Positions 26,201 to 33,873 of a stretch of DNA of 64,000 nt are shown piece by piece. The DNA lies in the NCBI GenBank assembly GCA_963737835.1, contig CAVTUH010000001.1, forward strand, positions 3,844,001 to 3,908,000, read 5' to 3'. The stretch comes from Palsa-1248 sp963737835. Its GTDB lineage: Bacteria; Gemmatimonadota; Gemmatimonadetes; Gemmatimonadales; Gemmatimonadaceae. A model generated the notes under the pieces. It saw nothing but the letters and a program-made list of their open reading frames with translations. It ran no database searches and had not been told where the DNA came from. A program made the position numbers and the translations under genes. Each line of letters starts with the position of its first letter. The stretch's first letter is position 1.

Positions 26201-27189
26201 ATGAAATCGGGGTCGAGTCGCGACGCACCGATCTCGGCATCCTCGTCCTGTTTTCCGTCGTGCTCGGCGCCGCGGCGGCGCTTTGGCTGAGCGGCCTGGC
26301 GGCTCGCCAACTGGCGCGACCGATCGAGTCGTTGCGGCGCGCTGCGGTCGCTGTGGCCGCTGGCGAGCGTGAACCGGATCTGGCCGGCAATCCGCCGGCG
26401 GAGTTTAAGCAGGTATTCGGCGCGTTTCGTCGGATGGCCGCTGACTTCGGCGAGAGTCAGCGCGTCCTCGCGTGGGGTGAGATGGCCCGGCAAGTGGCGC
26501 ACGAGATCAAGAATCCGCTCACACCGATCCGCCTCGGCATTCAGCATCTGCAGCGAGCGCGAGCCGCGGGTCGGACTGACTTTGACACCATCCTCAACCA
26601 GAACGCGGGTCGCATCCTGGCGGAGATCGATCGGTTGGACCGGATTGCACGTGCATTCAGTCAGTACGGGTCCGGTTCGACCGAGCGCGCACCTGCGGAG
26701 CCGACCGACCTGGCGCCGGTGTTGCGAGATGTCGTGGAACTCGAGCGCCTCGACGCGGCGACCGGCATCGCGTGGGAATTGAGCGGCGTTAGTGAGCCGG
26801 TCGTCGTCCACGCACGGGCCGATGAGACGCGCGAAGTATTGTTGAACGTGTTGGAGAATGCACGACTTGCCGGCGCGAGGCGTGTCCGCGTCCGCCTGCG
26901 AGTCGTCCCGGGCGAGGCGGAGGTCACGACAGCTAGCAGTGGCGGCGCTGCCATGCGCAACGGCGCAGGGCGCGCGGTGATTCTCGTGGAGGACGATGGC
27001 GAAGGTATTCCGGCGAACGTGTTGCCTCGCATTTTTGAGCCGCGCTTTTCAACCCGGACCAGCGGGAGCGGGTTGGGGTTGGCGGTGAGCCGACGCGTCG
27101 TCGAAGGATGGGGCGGCACCATGAGTGTCCAGAGCCAGGCGGGCAGCGGAACCCGGGTGACGATCGTGTTACTGTTGGCTAGGACATGA
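23293..27189 (+). CDS. Giant multi-pass membrane sensor histidine kinase, NtrY-like
   Basis: About 1298 aa. Three hydrophobic segments and an extracytoplasmic domain (residues about 115-290) are followed by roughly eight more membrane segments, then a large loop (about 550-790). Two further segments, a second sensor region and a final segment lead into HAMP (about 1010-1060). The kinase core has H-box ARQVAHEIKNPLTPIRLG with the phospho-acceptor His near residue 1070, and ATP-binding boxes VEDDGEGIP and GSGLGLAVS. The C-terminal half matches NtrY. The N-terminal membrane array is unusually large and its signal is unknown. Overlaps the kinase gene by 4 bp. An NtrX-like regulator lies 5.3 kb downstream. 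Confidence 0.88.
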   Translation: MRAASFEPPADAHTAPVAPSGTPNEKAARTLPFWWTASTTIALLSGTAWLRDPAVPYLAVCSAATVATIAQTVGRRRIGARLAALALLGFCALAALGQWTLAKIEHAWPATEADIATRATGVMHEELTRLTRSLAADAARTLDAPASPAAAFSWIAPLVRGPGDRGIVLYRAGTPVAWAGRISAPIDSSGSAFAVIRTSFYTVLQATVARGQDRAIATAVLHADPPADRLSDPLDAGVAARTDVDSFAVSIPSLVDRELQGPDPGTTLTVDGVALVTLRAVTPTSEQARVSAAERVTSRGALVIAVAMLAFAVAEWRPRATMWWRRMLALATPLVALAIVPLNAFSNASRLFDPTYFFSPVGGPYTASVGALGVTGVIVLLAALAAARARFRVRPRWLALSAAVVTSIGALVALRQVAGGITPPGAAVSLLLWVGWQIALALVTTALLVGAAVAAHSAIGSPRGLPPVVPIVLAVVAAALAPVLWRVNEGWPGPYQLLWCAAALAAAFTRRTRWAVVPPAVVASLASAVIIWSTTADKRALLAERDLAGLMTPDPMQVTLLERLAAEIASEPAPTSRADLLKMFARSDLAAAAYPVRLGIWSPEQGEWASLALARFDRDSGAIASVVAAARSRATIVLTPIMGYPGVRLVLAVPGADGQVTTAVVAPPSRLFTENAFAMLVGLAADAPTSDEYSISPLELVPRRREAGLALDTIGAAGSDSVEGGPVRLPSRASADAAVPPEEVRRSTFGAIGWRRIGSDLHGDWLVPSNLGAVRLHVEVPLRPFDALAQRALLLVVADLLVVLVLWVVSAAGNGVLTRWLRMRGKLWARSYRTQLIVVLFMFFVVPAVLFAVWSYRRLRSDDAEERALLVWQTLRAAATGGLEELPSDADRVGTPLLLYQDGMLSSASDSIFLDVAPLGRFLRPDVELDLGLGKEVRTSHPQALAGTPVIFGYRAFEEQTILAAPARVDEIGVESRRTDLGILVLFSVVLGAAAALWLSGLAARQLARPIESLRRAAVAVAAGEREPDLAGNPPAEFKQVFGAFRRMAADFGESQRVLAWGEMARQVAHEIKNPLTPIRLGIQHLQRARAAGRTDFDTILNQNAGRILAEIDRLDRIARAFSQYGSGSTERAPAEPTDLAPVLRDVVELERLDAATGIAWELSGVSEPVVVHARADETREVLLNVLENARLAGARRVRVRLRVVPGEAEVTTASSGGAAMRNGAGRAVILVEDDGEGIPANVLPRIFEPRFSTRTSGSGLGLAVSRRVVEGWGGTMSVQSQAGSGTRVTIVLLLART

Positions 27190-28952
27190 ACGGTCTCAAC
27201 CAGACGACCCGTGACCTTCCCGCCCACCTGGCCGGGTGGCAGTTGCCGACGGACTGGCGATGGGGCGCGACCGGTGTCGCGAGCGATTATCGACACGCCC
27301 AGGAGGTCATCGACGCCCTGGGGCGGTCGCTGGCACTCATCACGGCGCCCAATCCCGAGCACGCGGGGTGGCTCGCGGCGGAGGCGCGGCACCTGGCGCA
27401 TTTGAGCCACCCCTCGATCCCGACGACGTACCACTTCTGGTCGGTCAACCGCGACACGCGTCGCGGGCCCGGCTATCTCCGTCGGTGGATCGAAGGCGAA
27501 ACGATTGCCGCGCGCATCGCTCGACTTGGAGCTGGCGATGCCCCGTTTGCCATGCAGGTGCTCCGAGCGGCCGGCGGTGCCCTCGCGTACCTGCACGACA
27601 GCGGCTACGTCCACGGCGCGTTTGCGCCGGAAACTGTGTGGGTGTCGCCGACCAGACGATTGTGGCTCCTGGGGTGGCAGTGGGCAGTGCTGCGCGACAC
27701 CATCCCGCCTGGCCTCTCGCCGGATCCTCAATGGCTCCCGATGGCGCCGGAGTGGGAATCGGGGCGATGGGCCCCGGATCCCCGGAGTGATCAGTGGCAG
27801 CTCGCCGCGCTGTGCTTCGCGTTGCTGACGGGCGAGCTCCCACCGGCCCGGGACGTGCCGCCGATTCGCTGGGTGCGGCCCGATTGCCCGCAGGCGCTCG
27901 CCGACGTGGTCGATCGCGCACTGCAGCCATCCCCCGCGGCCCGCTTTCCTTCGATCAGCACATTGCTCCGTGCGCTGGAACGTGTGACCTCTCCCCGTGC
28001 CAGCCAGGCGCTGGGCGATGTCGAGGACAGCGACGTCGAGACGCTGGGGAGTGAGCAACGCTTGCGGTGGGCGCTGGGCGATGACTACGAGGTGCTGTCG
28101 CCCCTCGGGACCGGCACGTTCGGGTCCGTCTGGCGGGTGCGTGACCTGTCGCTCGAGCGCGAAGTGGCGCTCAAGATGTTGCACCCTCAGGTGGCGCGTG
28201 ACGACGCGGCTGTCGCGCGCTTTCGGCGCGAGGCGCAATTAGCCGCGCAGCTCGCTCATCCCGCCATCGTGCCGATCTACGATTGGGACCGGCGTGGCCC
28301 GGTTGCCTGGTACACCATGGAGCTCGCCGAGGGCGGCTCGGTAGCGGATCTCGTCGTGCGCAGCGGCCCCAGGCCGTTGGTCGAGATTGGACCGCAGGTC
28401 GATCTCATCCTGGATGGACTGAGCGCGGCACACGCGAGCGGTATTGTGCATCGAGATCTCAAGCCCGAGAACATTCTCATCGACCGCTATCGCCGCTGGC
28501 GCATAAGTGATTTCGGTGTCGCGTTCATACCCGGCGAGACGCCTGGCGGTCCGACTGGCACGCCGGCTTTCGCCGCGCCCGAGCAGCTCCTCGGAGAGCC
28601 GCAGGGGGCGAGTGTCGACTGTTTCGCTATTGCCGCCATCGTGGCGTACGTGCTCTCGGGCCATCCGCCCTTCGGCGATGGTGATGTGCGCGCGATCATC
28701 GCGCGACAGCTCGGGGGCGAGCTGGAGTTCGATACGTATCACGAAGCGCTGGCGGACTGGCTGCGTCAGGGGTTGGCCGTCGCTCCCGAGGCGCGCTTTG
28801 CCGATGCGGCCGCGATGCGGCGCGGCTGGCACACCATGATCCGAACCGTGACGCGAGCCGAGCGGCGAGCGGGATGGTGGCGGCGTTTGATGTTCGGCCC
28901 GCCCGTCCCGGCCGTGCGCGCGCCGTCACCTTTGGTTGCACGCGGCACGTAA
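27186..28952 (+). CDS. Soluble Ser/Thr kinase with N-terminal pseudokinase domain
   Basis: 588 aa with two kinase folds. Residues about 20-280 keep kinase landmarks (APEWESG, SDQWQLAALCFALLTGELPP), but the catalytic loop reads YVHGAFAPETVWV instead of HRDLKPxN and the DFG position reads LLGWQWA, so this half should be inactive. Residues about 300-560 form a full kinase: GTGTFGSVW, VALKML, HRDLKPENIL, SDFG, AFAAPEQL. There is no transmembrane segment or PASTA domain. ATGA overlap with the histidine kinase gene indicates coupled translation, so the pseudokinase half may link the kinase to that sensor; this is inference. Confidence 0.9.
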   Translation: MNGLNQTTRDLPAHLAGWQLPTDWRWGATGVASDYRHAQEVIDALGRSLALITAPNPEHAGWLAAEARHLAHLSHPSIPTTYHFWSVNRDTRRGPGYLRRWIEGETIAARIARLGAGDAPFAMQVLRAAGGALAYLHDSGYVHGAFAPETVWVSPTRRLWLLGWQWAVLRDTIPPGLSPDPQWLPMAPEWESGRWAPDPRSDQWQLAALCFALLTGELPPARDVPPIRWVRPDCPQALADVVDRALQPSPAARFPSISTLLRALERVTSPRASQALGDVEDSDVETLGSEQRLRWALGDDYEVLSPLGTGTFGSVWRVRDLSLEREVALKMLHPQVARDDAAVARFRREAQLAAQLAHPAIVPIYDWDRRGPVAWYTMELAEGGSVADLVVRSGPRPLVEIGPQVDLILDGLSAAHASGIVHRDLKPENILIDRYRRWRISDFGVAFIPGETPGGPTGTPAFAAPEQLLGEPQGASVDCFAIAAIVAYVLSGHPPFGDGDVRAIIARQLGGELEFDTYHEALADWLRQGLAVAPEARFADAAAMRRGWHTMIRTVTRAERRAGWWRRLMFGPPVPAVRAPSPLVARGT

Positions 28953-28970
28953 CGCGCCCGCGCGCGTTAC

Positions 28971-29062
28971 GAGAGAGGAGAAAGGGGAGAGGAGAAAGGA
29001 GAAAGGAGAGAACTGCGAACCCTACGCCGCTGTCTCCTTTCCCCTTTCTCCTCTTTCCTTTG
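28971..29062. repeat. Polypurine/polypyrimidine inverted repeat
   Basis: A pure-purine tract (28971-29011) faces a pyrimidine tract (29031-29062) across about 20 nt, and the two are approximately inverted copies (GAGGAGAAAGG versus CCTTTCTCCTC). Second hairpin-forming member of the polypurine family. It lies directly after the kinase gene. Confidence 0.75.
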
Positions 29063-29064
29063 TG

Positions 29065-29081
29065 CGGCCCCGAAGGGGCCG
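29065..29081 (+). terminator. Short GC hairpin
   Basis: CGGCCCC-GAA-GGGGCCG is a perfect 7-bp stem with a 3-nt loop, right after the polypurine repeat and 40 bp before comM. It could end the histidine kinase/kinase transcript. No U-run follows. Confidence 0.5.
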
Positions 29082-29120
29082 TTGACGGCGCGCTGACGGC
29101 GCGTCGCGATCAATCGCTCC

Positions 29121-30695
29121 ATGCTGGCCGCCGTGCGCTCTGCGGCCGTGCTCGGGATCGACGCGTACGACGTGACTGTCGAAGTCGACGCCGCGCTCGG
29201 ACTGCCAACGTGGACGATCGTTGGTCTTGCCGCGCACGCGGTGCGAGAGAGCCGTGAGCGGGTGACGGCTGCGGTCCTCAATGCCGGCTTCGCGCTGCCA
29301 CCCCGGCGGGTTACGGTAAACCTGGCGCCGGCTGATACGCCGAAGAACGGGACGGCGTTCGACCTGCCGATCGCGCTCGCTCTGCTGATGGCGACCGGCC
29401 AACTGACGCTGGCCGGCGCAGACGCGCTCACCATCGTCGGCGAGCTGGGGCTCGACGGGTCCATCCGCCCGATTCGCGGTGCGCTCCCTCTCGCCAGACA
29501 CGTGGCGCGCGAGGGCGCTCGCACGCTGGTGCTGCCCTTCGAGAATGTCGTAGAGGCCGGACTCGTGTCGCGCGTCCGACTGGCCGCGCCTCACACGCTC
29601 CGCACCCTCGTCGATGCGCTTCGGCGGGGGGTATTGCCGCTGGCCGAGCGGCGGCCGCCGGAGGACAGGCCGAGTAGCGCCTCTGACGTGGACTTCGCCG
29701 ACGTCGTCGGGCAGAACGCCGCAAAGCGCGCGCTCGAGGTGGCGGCCGCCGGTGCGCACAACGTCGTACTCGTCGGACCACCTGGAGCGGGGAAGACCAT
29801 GCTCGCTCGCCGCCTCCCAACCATTCTGCCACCCCTAACGGAGGAAGAGGCGCTCGAAGTGATCGCCGTACGATCGGTCGCGGGCCTCATCTGCGGTGAC
29901 GACCCGGTGCCTCCGCCACGTCCCTTTCGTTCGCCGCACCACACCGTCTCTTCCGCTGGCCTTCTGGGCGGCGGCAGCAATCCGCGACCCGGCGAGGTGA
30001 GCCTCGCACATCGAGGCGTCCTGTTCCTCGATGAGTTTCTCGAATTCCCGCGTGCGGTCCTCGACGGTCTGCGTCAGCCTCTAGAAGATGGACGTGTCGT
30101 GATCGCCCGAGCGCGCAGCGCGGTGGTGTATCCGGCTCGATTCACCCTCGTCGCCGCGACCAACCCATGCCCCTGCGGCCGCGCCGGCGATCCTCGAGCG
30201 CACTGCACGTGTCCCGAGAGTACGGTCGTGAGGTACCGATCGCGTCTTTCCGGGCCGCTCGCCGATCGCATCAATGTGCATGTGACCGTCGGCGCCGTTC
30301 CGCTCCGCGCGCTCGCGGCGCGCGCGGCGGAGGTGACGTCGCGCGAGATGCGCGAGCGGGTCCAGCGCGCGCGTGCGCGGCAGCTGCATCGGTTCGCGAG
30401 CGGTGCAGCCGGCGTGGGCGTCAGCTGCAACGCGCACGCGAGCGGCCGCTGGCTCGAGTCGCACAGCGCCATCACGACGGAGGGCCACGACCTCCTCCAT
30501 GAGGCGGCGGAGCGTCTCTCGCTCTCGGCGCGCGGCTATCATCGGGTGCTGAAGGTGGCCAGGACGATCGCCGACCTGGCTGGCGACGACGCGGTGAGCG
30601 CGGTTGCGGTCGGCGAGGCGCTCCGCTACCGGCCAGTCGTCGCGGGCTTTGCGGCGCCCACGCCCAGGGGGGCCGCCGGGGCTGGCGCGGCTTGA
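29121..30695 (+). CDS. comM: YifB/ComM family magnesium-chelatase-like AAA+ ATPase
   Basis: 524 aa. A Lon-protease-like N-terminal domain (VEVDAALGLPTWTIVGLA, VNLAPADTPKNGTAFDLPIALALL) is followed by an AAA+ Mg-chelatase domain. Its Walker A is GPPGAGKTM, Walker B is VLFLDEFLEF, and PCPCGRAGDPRAHCTCP is a cysteine-rich motif typical of the family. ComM is a helicase-like branch-migration factor in natural transformation. No other competence genes are near except cinA at 3 kb, which may be coincidence. Confidence 0.92.
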   Translation: MLAAVRSAAVLGIDAYDVTVEVDAALGLPTWTIVGLAAHAVRESRERVTAAVLNAGFALPPRRVTVNLAPADTPKNGTAFDLPIALALLMATGQLTLAGADALTIVGELGLDGSIRPIRGALPLARHVAREGARTLVLPFENVVEAGLVSRVRLAAPHTLRTLVDALRRGVLPLAERRPPEDRPSSASDVDFADVVGQNAAKRALEVAAAGAHNVVLVGPPGAGKTMLARRLPTILPPLTEEEALEVIAVRSVAGLICGDDPVPPPRPFRSPHHTVSSAGLLGGGSNPRPGEVSLAHRGVLFLDEFLEFPRAVLDGLRQPLEDGRVVIARARSAVVYPARFTLVAATNPCPCGRAGDPRAHCTCPESTVVRYRSRLSGPLADRINVHVTVGAVPLRALAARAAEVTSREMRERVQRARARQLHRFASGAAGVGVSCNAHASGRWLESHSAITTEGHDLLHEAAERLSLSARGYHRVLKVARTIADLAGDDAVSAVAVGEALRYRPVVAGFAAPTPRGAAGAGAA

Positions 30696-30725
30696 TCCCC
30701 GTCGGCGATCATACGGAGGGATCAA

Positions 30726-31595
30726 ATGCCACTCGCCGAGACTCACGACCACGCACGCGCCTCGGGCGCGACCACCGCCGCCGAGAAGGAGGTGAGCCTG
30801 AAACAGTGGCTCATCGAGCATGGCTCTGTGCTGATCGGGTTCAGTGGTGGGGTCGACTCGACCTATCTGGCGTGCGTGGCCCTGGAGACGCTCGGCGCGA
30901 GCCGTGTGCTCGCGGTGACTGGGGTCAGTGCATCGCTGTCGAGCGAGCAGTGCGCGCTGGCACGCGACATAGCGAGGCAATGGTGTTTGCCCTGGCTCGT
31001 CATCGAGACGGGCGAGCTCGACGATCCGCAGTACGCGGCCAACCCCACGAATCGGTGCTACTTCTGCAAGCACGAGCTCTGGTCGAAGCTCGTTCCGATT
31101 GCCCTGGCGCGCGGCCATTCGGTCGTCGTGGACGGGACGAACGCAGACGATCTCGCGGACTATCGCCCCGGCTCACGCGCGGCGCACGAGCATGGCGTCT
31201 CCTCCCCGCTCGCCATCGTGGGGCTGACGAAGGACGAGATCCGGATGCGCTCGCGCGCACGCGGTCTTCCGACCTGGAACCAGCCGTCGGCGCCCTGTCT
31301 GGCGTCGCGCCTGCCATACGGGACGCCCGTCACGACGGTACGATTGCGGCGCGTCGAGACAGCGGAGGCCGCGCTGCGATCGATCGGGGTGTCTGGCGAT
31401 CTGCGCGTGCGCGACTACGGGGACATGGCTCGCGTCGAGTTGAGCGCCGCGCACCTATCGGCATGGCTCTCGGCCTCCGGCCGTCGGCGGATCGCGGCGG
31501 CGCTGGAGCCCGTCGGATACACACGAGTGGCGGTCGACCTGGCGGGATTTCGCTCCGGATCGCTCAACGTGCTGGCGGGCATCGATGCGGCATGA
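30726..31595 (+). CDS. larE: ATP-dependent sacrificial sulfur transferase LarE family
   Basis: 289 aa. The PP-loop is GFSGGVDSTYLA, followed by TNRCYFCKHELW and the sulfur-donor cysteine region APCLASRLPYGTPVT. LarE supplies sulfur to build the nickel-pincer nucleotide cofactor of lactate racemase; family members also occur without the Lar pathway. The usual partners larB and larC are not in this window, so the acceptor here is open. ATG has a good ribosome-binding site (ACGGAGGGATC). A small gene overlaps its 3' end. Confidence 0.88.
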   Translation: MPLAETHDHARASGATTAAEKEVSLKQWLIEHGSVLIGFSGGVDSTYLACVALETLGASRVLAVTGVSASLSSEQCALARDIARQWCLPWLVIETGELDDPQYAANPTNRCYFCKHELWSKLVPIALARGHSVVVDGTNADDLADYRPGSRAAHEHGVSSPLAIVGLTKDEIRMRSRARGLPTWNQPSAPCLASRLPYGTPVTTVRLRRVETAEAALRSIGVSGDLRVRDYGDMARVELSAAHLSAWLSASGRRRIAAALEPVGYTRVAVDLAGFRSGSLNVLAGIDAA

Positions 31596-31821
31596 GCGCC
31601 CGTCGGCCGCATCGGGAGAGTCCTCCCACGGCTTCGCGAGCGATCTGGCCCGCCTTGGGATCAGCTGCGGCGTCGACGTCCGTGATGCCGTCGCGCTGGT
31701 GATGCCGGCCGATGACCAATCGGCGGATCGCTTTGCCGATCAGGAGGTGCGGCGCGCGGTCCTCGAGATGGGACGCGCGCATGGTATTGCGCGTGTCGCT
31801 CTCGTCGTCGAGGATCGCTGA
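31585..31821 (+). CDS. Small protein of unknown function
   Basis: 78 aa, starting within the last codons of larE (11-bp overlap) and ending 3 bp before the next gene. The middle is alternately hydrophobic (DLARLGISCGVDVRDAVALVMP) and the end reads MGRAHGIARVALVVEDR, a plausible small alpha/beta fold. Reading frame and spacing favour a real gene in the larE unit. No family recognised. Confidence 0.5.
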   Translation: MRHERPSAASGESSHGFASDLARLGISCGVDVRDAVALVMPADDQSADRFADQEVRRAVLEMGRAHGIARVALVVEDR

Positions 31822-31824
31822 GGC

Positions 31825-32509
31825 GTGGGGTGCGGCCGACGATTGGGATGTCTATTCTTCCTGCTCGTACTGGGGGTCGCCGCGTGGCTCACGCGCGACC
31901 AGTGGGGTGTGTACCTCCCCCGTGTCCGGCGCTGGCTCCCGAGCGAACGACAGGTCCCGTCTACAGATTCGACGAGTCGGACGGTCGCATGGCGACCGGT
32001 CACTCTTGGAGGGGCGTCACATGCCGAGCGGCTCATTCTCGTCCCTGGGCGATCGCGGGGCGCCACCGTATACAATGGTCCTCCCTGCGGACTTCGGCGC
32101 GTTCATGCTGATGGATGTCGCCGGCCACGTACCCCCGCCGCAAGACAGCACCGAAGCGGCCGTCATCGACCACACGTTCGCGCTTCGCATGTCGCTCGAC
32201 ATCAAGGCTCTGGGCGGGCGCACCGCGTTCGGGCCGGCAGGTGGCATGCTCGCTGATCGCGAACCGCTTACCCTTTCAGGCAGCTTTGACGTCGTGCGTC
32301 CGGGGGTCGCCGAGTTCCACGTTCAGGAGCTGTCGGTCCACGGACTGCCAGTGCCAACTCCTCTCATCCCGGGTCTGGTCCACAAGGTGGAGATCGGCCA
32401 ACATCCCGCGGGACTCGCACCGGACGCGCTCCTGCTCAACGTACCGCAGTACGTAGCCGACATCCGCCTCGTGAGCGACAAGGTGGCCATCTATCGTACC
32501 ATGCCATGA
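31825..32509 (+). CDS. Membrane-anchored envelope protein (apparent frameshift)
   Basis: A GTG start gives an N-terminal anchor (LGCLFFLLVLGVAAWLT) and a short linker in one frame. The C-terminal domain, from LGDRGAPPYTMVLPADFGAF to VAIYRTMP, is in another. Dropping one base in CCCTGGG at 32043-32049 joins them (SHAERLILV then LGDRGAPPY). The result is about 227 aa: one membrane segment, a linker and a compact extracytoplasmic domain rich in beta strands. No family recognised. It overlaps the NtrX-like gene by 4 bp. Most likely intact in the organism, with one overcalled base here. Confidence 0.7.
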
Positions 32510-33873
32510 CGCGACGCGTGCTCGTAGTTGACGATGAGCCCGGCGTGCGGGGCGCACTGGGGCAATTGCTCGAATACGAGGGGTACAGCGTGCGCACGGC
32601 CACGAACGCGGCTGATGGCATCGCGCAGGTCGGCGCCTGGCACCCGCACCTCGTCTTTCTGGATGTGAAGATGGCGGGGATGGACGGCCTCGAGGCGCTC
32701 AAGCGCATTCGCGAGGCCGATCGCTCGGTCGCGGTCGTGATGATCAGCGGACACGCGACGATTCAGACGGCCGTCGAGGCCACGCAACTTGGGGCCTACG
32801 ATATCCTCGAGAAACCACTGGATACCGACCGTATCCTGGTGACGCTGCGCAACGCGCTGCAGCATCTCGAGCTGTACGAAGAAAACAGCCGGCTCCGCGA
32901 GTCCATTGAATCCCGCTACGAGATCGTCGGAAAGTCGTACGTGATTCGCGCGCTGATCGACAAGATCGACAAGGTCGCGGGCACACCGGCGCGTGTGCTC
33001 ATCAGCGGTGAGAACGGCACAGGGAAGGAACTGGTCGCTCGGGCCATACACCGACAGTCGCCCCGTCACGACAAGCCGTTCGTGGAGGTGAACTGTGCCG
33101 CGATCCCGGGTGAGCTGATCGAGAGTGAGCTCTTCGGCCACATGCGCGGCTCCTTTACGGGGGCCGTCAGCGACCGCGCCGGCAAGTTCGAGCAGGCCAA
33201 TGGAGGTACGCTCTTCCTCGATGAGGTCGGGGATATGAGCCCGGCGGCGCAGGCCAAGGTGCTCCGGGTGTTGCAGGACGGCGTCGTCACACGGATCGGC
33301 GGGGCCAAGCCGATCTCTGTCGACGTGCGTGTGCTCGCAGCGACCAACAAGGCATTGGAGAGCGAGATCGCTGCCGGACGGTTCCGCGAGGACCTCTATT
33401 ACCGGTTGAATGTCGTCCCACTGTCGGTGCCTCCGCTGCGCGAGCGGCGGGAGGACATCCCGCTCCTGGTCAGCCATTTCCTGCAGACCACGGCGGCGCG
33501 GGATGGCATCGCGCCTCGCGGGATCACGCCGGACGCTGTCGGCGCGCTTGCCAGCCTGGAGTGGCCTGGCAACGTCCGTGAGCTGCGCAACACCATTGAG
33601 CGGCTCCTCATACTCGCGGCTGGCCCGACGATCAGCGTTGCCGACGTCGAGCGGCTGGCCGGGCGGCGTCCATCCGACGACGGGGCCGGCATCGGATCGC
33701 TCAGCACCTGTGCGACCTTCGAAGAGTTCAAAGCACAGGCGGAGCGTGGTTTCCTGCTGGCGAAGCTCCGCGCATTCGACTGGAATGTGTCCGAGACGGC
33801 ACGCGCGCTCGCGATGCCCCGGTCCAACCTCTACAAGAAGATCGAGCGTTATGGCCTCACTCGCGAAAACTAA
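32506..33873 (+). CDS. Sigma-54-dependent response regulator, NtrX-like
   Basis: 455 aa. Receiver domain with phospho-acceptor D53 (VFLDVKMAG); AAA+ domain with Walker A GENGTGKE and Walker B GGTLFLDEVGDM; C-terminal Fis-type helix-turn-helix (NVSETARALAMPRSNLYKKIER). The sigma-54 contact loop reads GSFTGA instead of GAFTGA. The likely partner kinase is the NtrY-like sensor at 23.3 kb in the same gene run. The target genes cannot be inferred. The start codon overlaps the preceding gene (ATGA). Confidence 0.92.
   Translation: MTRRVLVVDDEPGVRGALGQLLEYEGYSVRTATNAADGIAQVGAWHPHLVFLDVKMAGMDGLEALKRIREADRSVAVVMISGHATIQTAVEATQLGAYDILEKPLDTDRILVTLRNALQHLELYEENSRLRESIESRYEIVGKSYVIRALIDKIDKVAGTPARVLISGENGTGKELVARAIHRQSPRHDKPFVEVNCAAIPGELIESELFGHMRGSFTGAVSDRAGKFEQANGGTLFLDEVGDMSPAAQAKVLRVLQDGVVTRIGGAKPISVDVRVLAATNKALESEIAAGRFREDLYYRLNVVPLSVPPLRERREDIPLLVSHFLQTTAARDGIAPRGITPDAVGALASLEWPGNVRELRNTIERLLILAAGPTISVADVERLAGRRPSDDGAGIGSLSTCATFEEFKAQAERGFLLAKLRAFDWNVSETARALAMPRSNLYKKIERYGLTREN

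Noticed and set aside
26661..28238. Minus-strand open frame opposite the histidine kinase and kinase genes
   Set aside because: Spans the junction of two conserved genes and has shadow-like composition.
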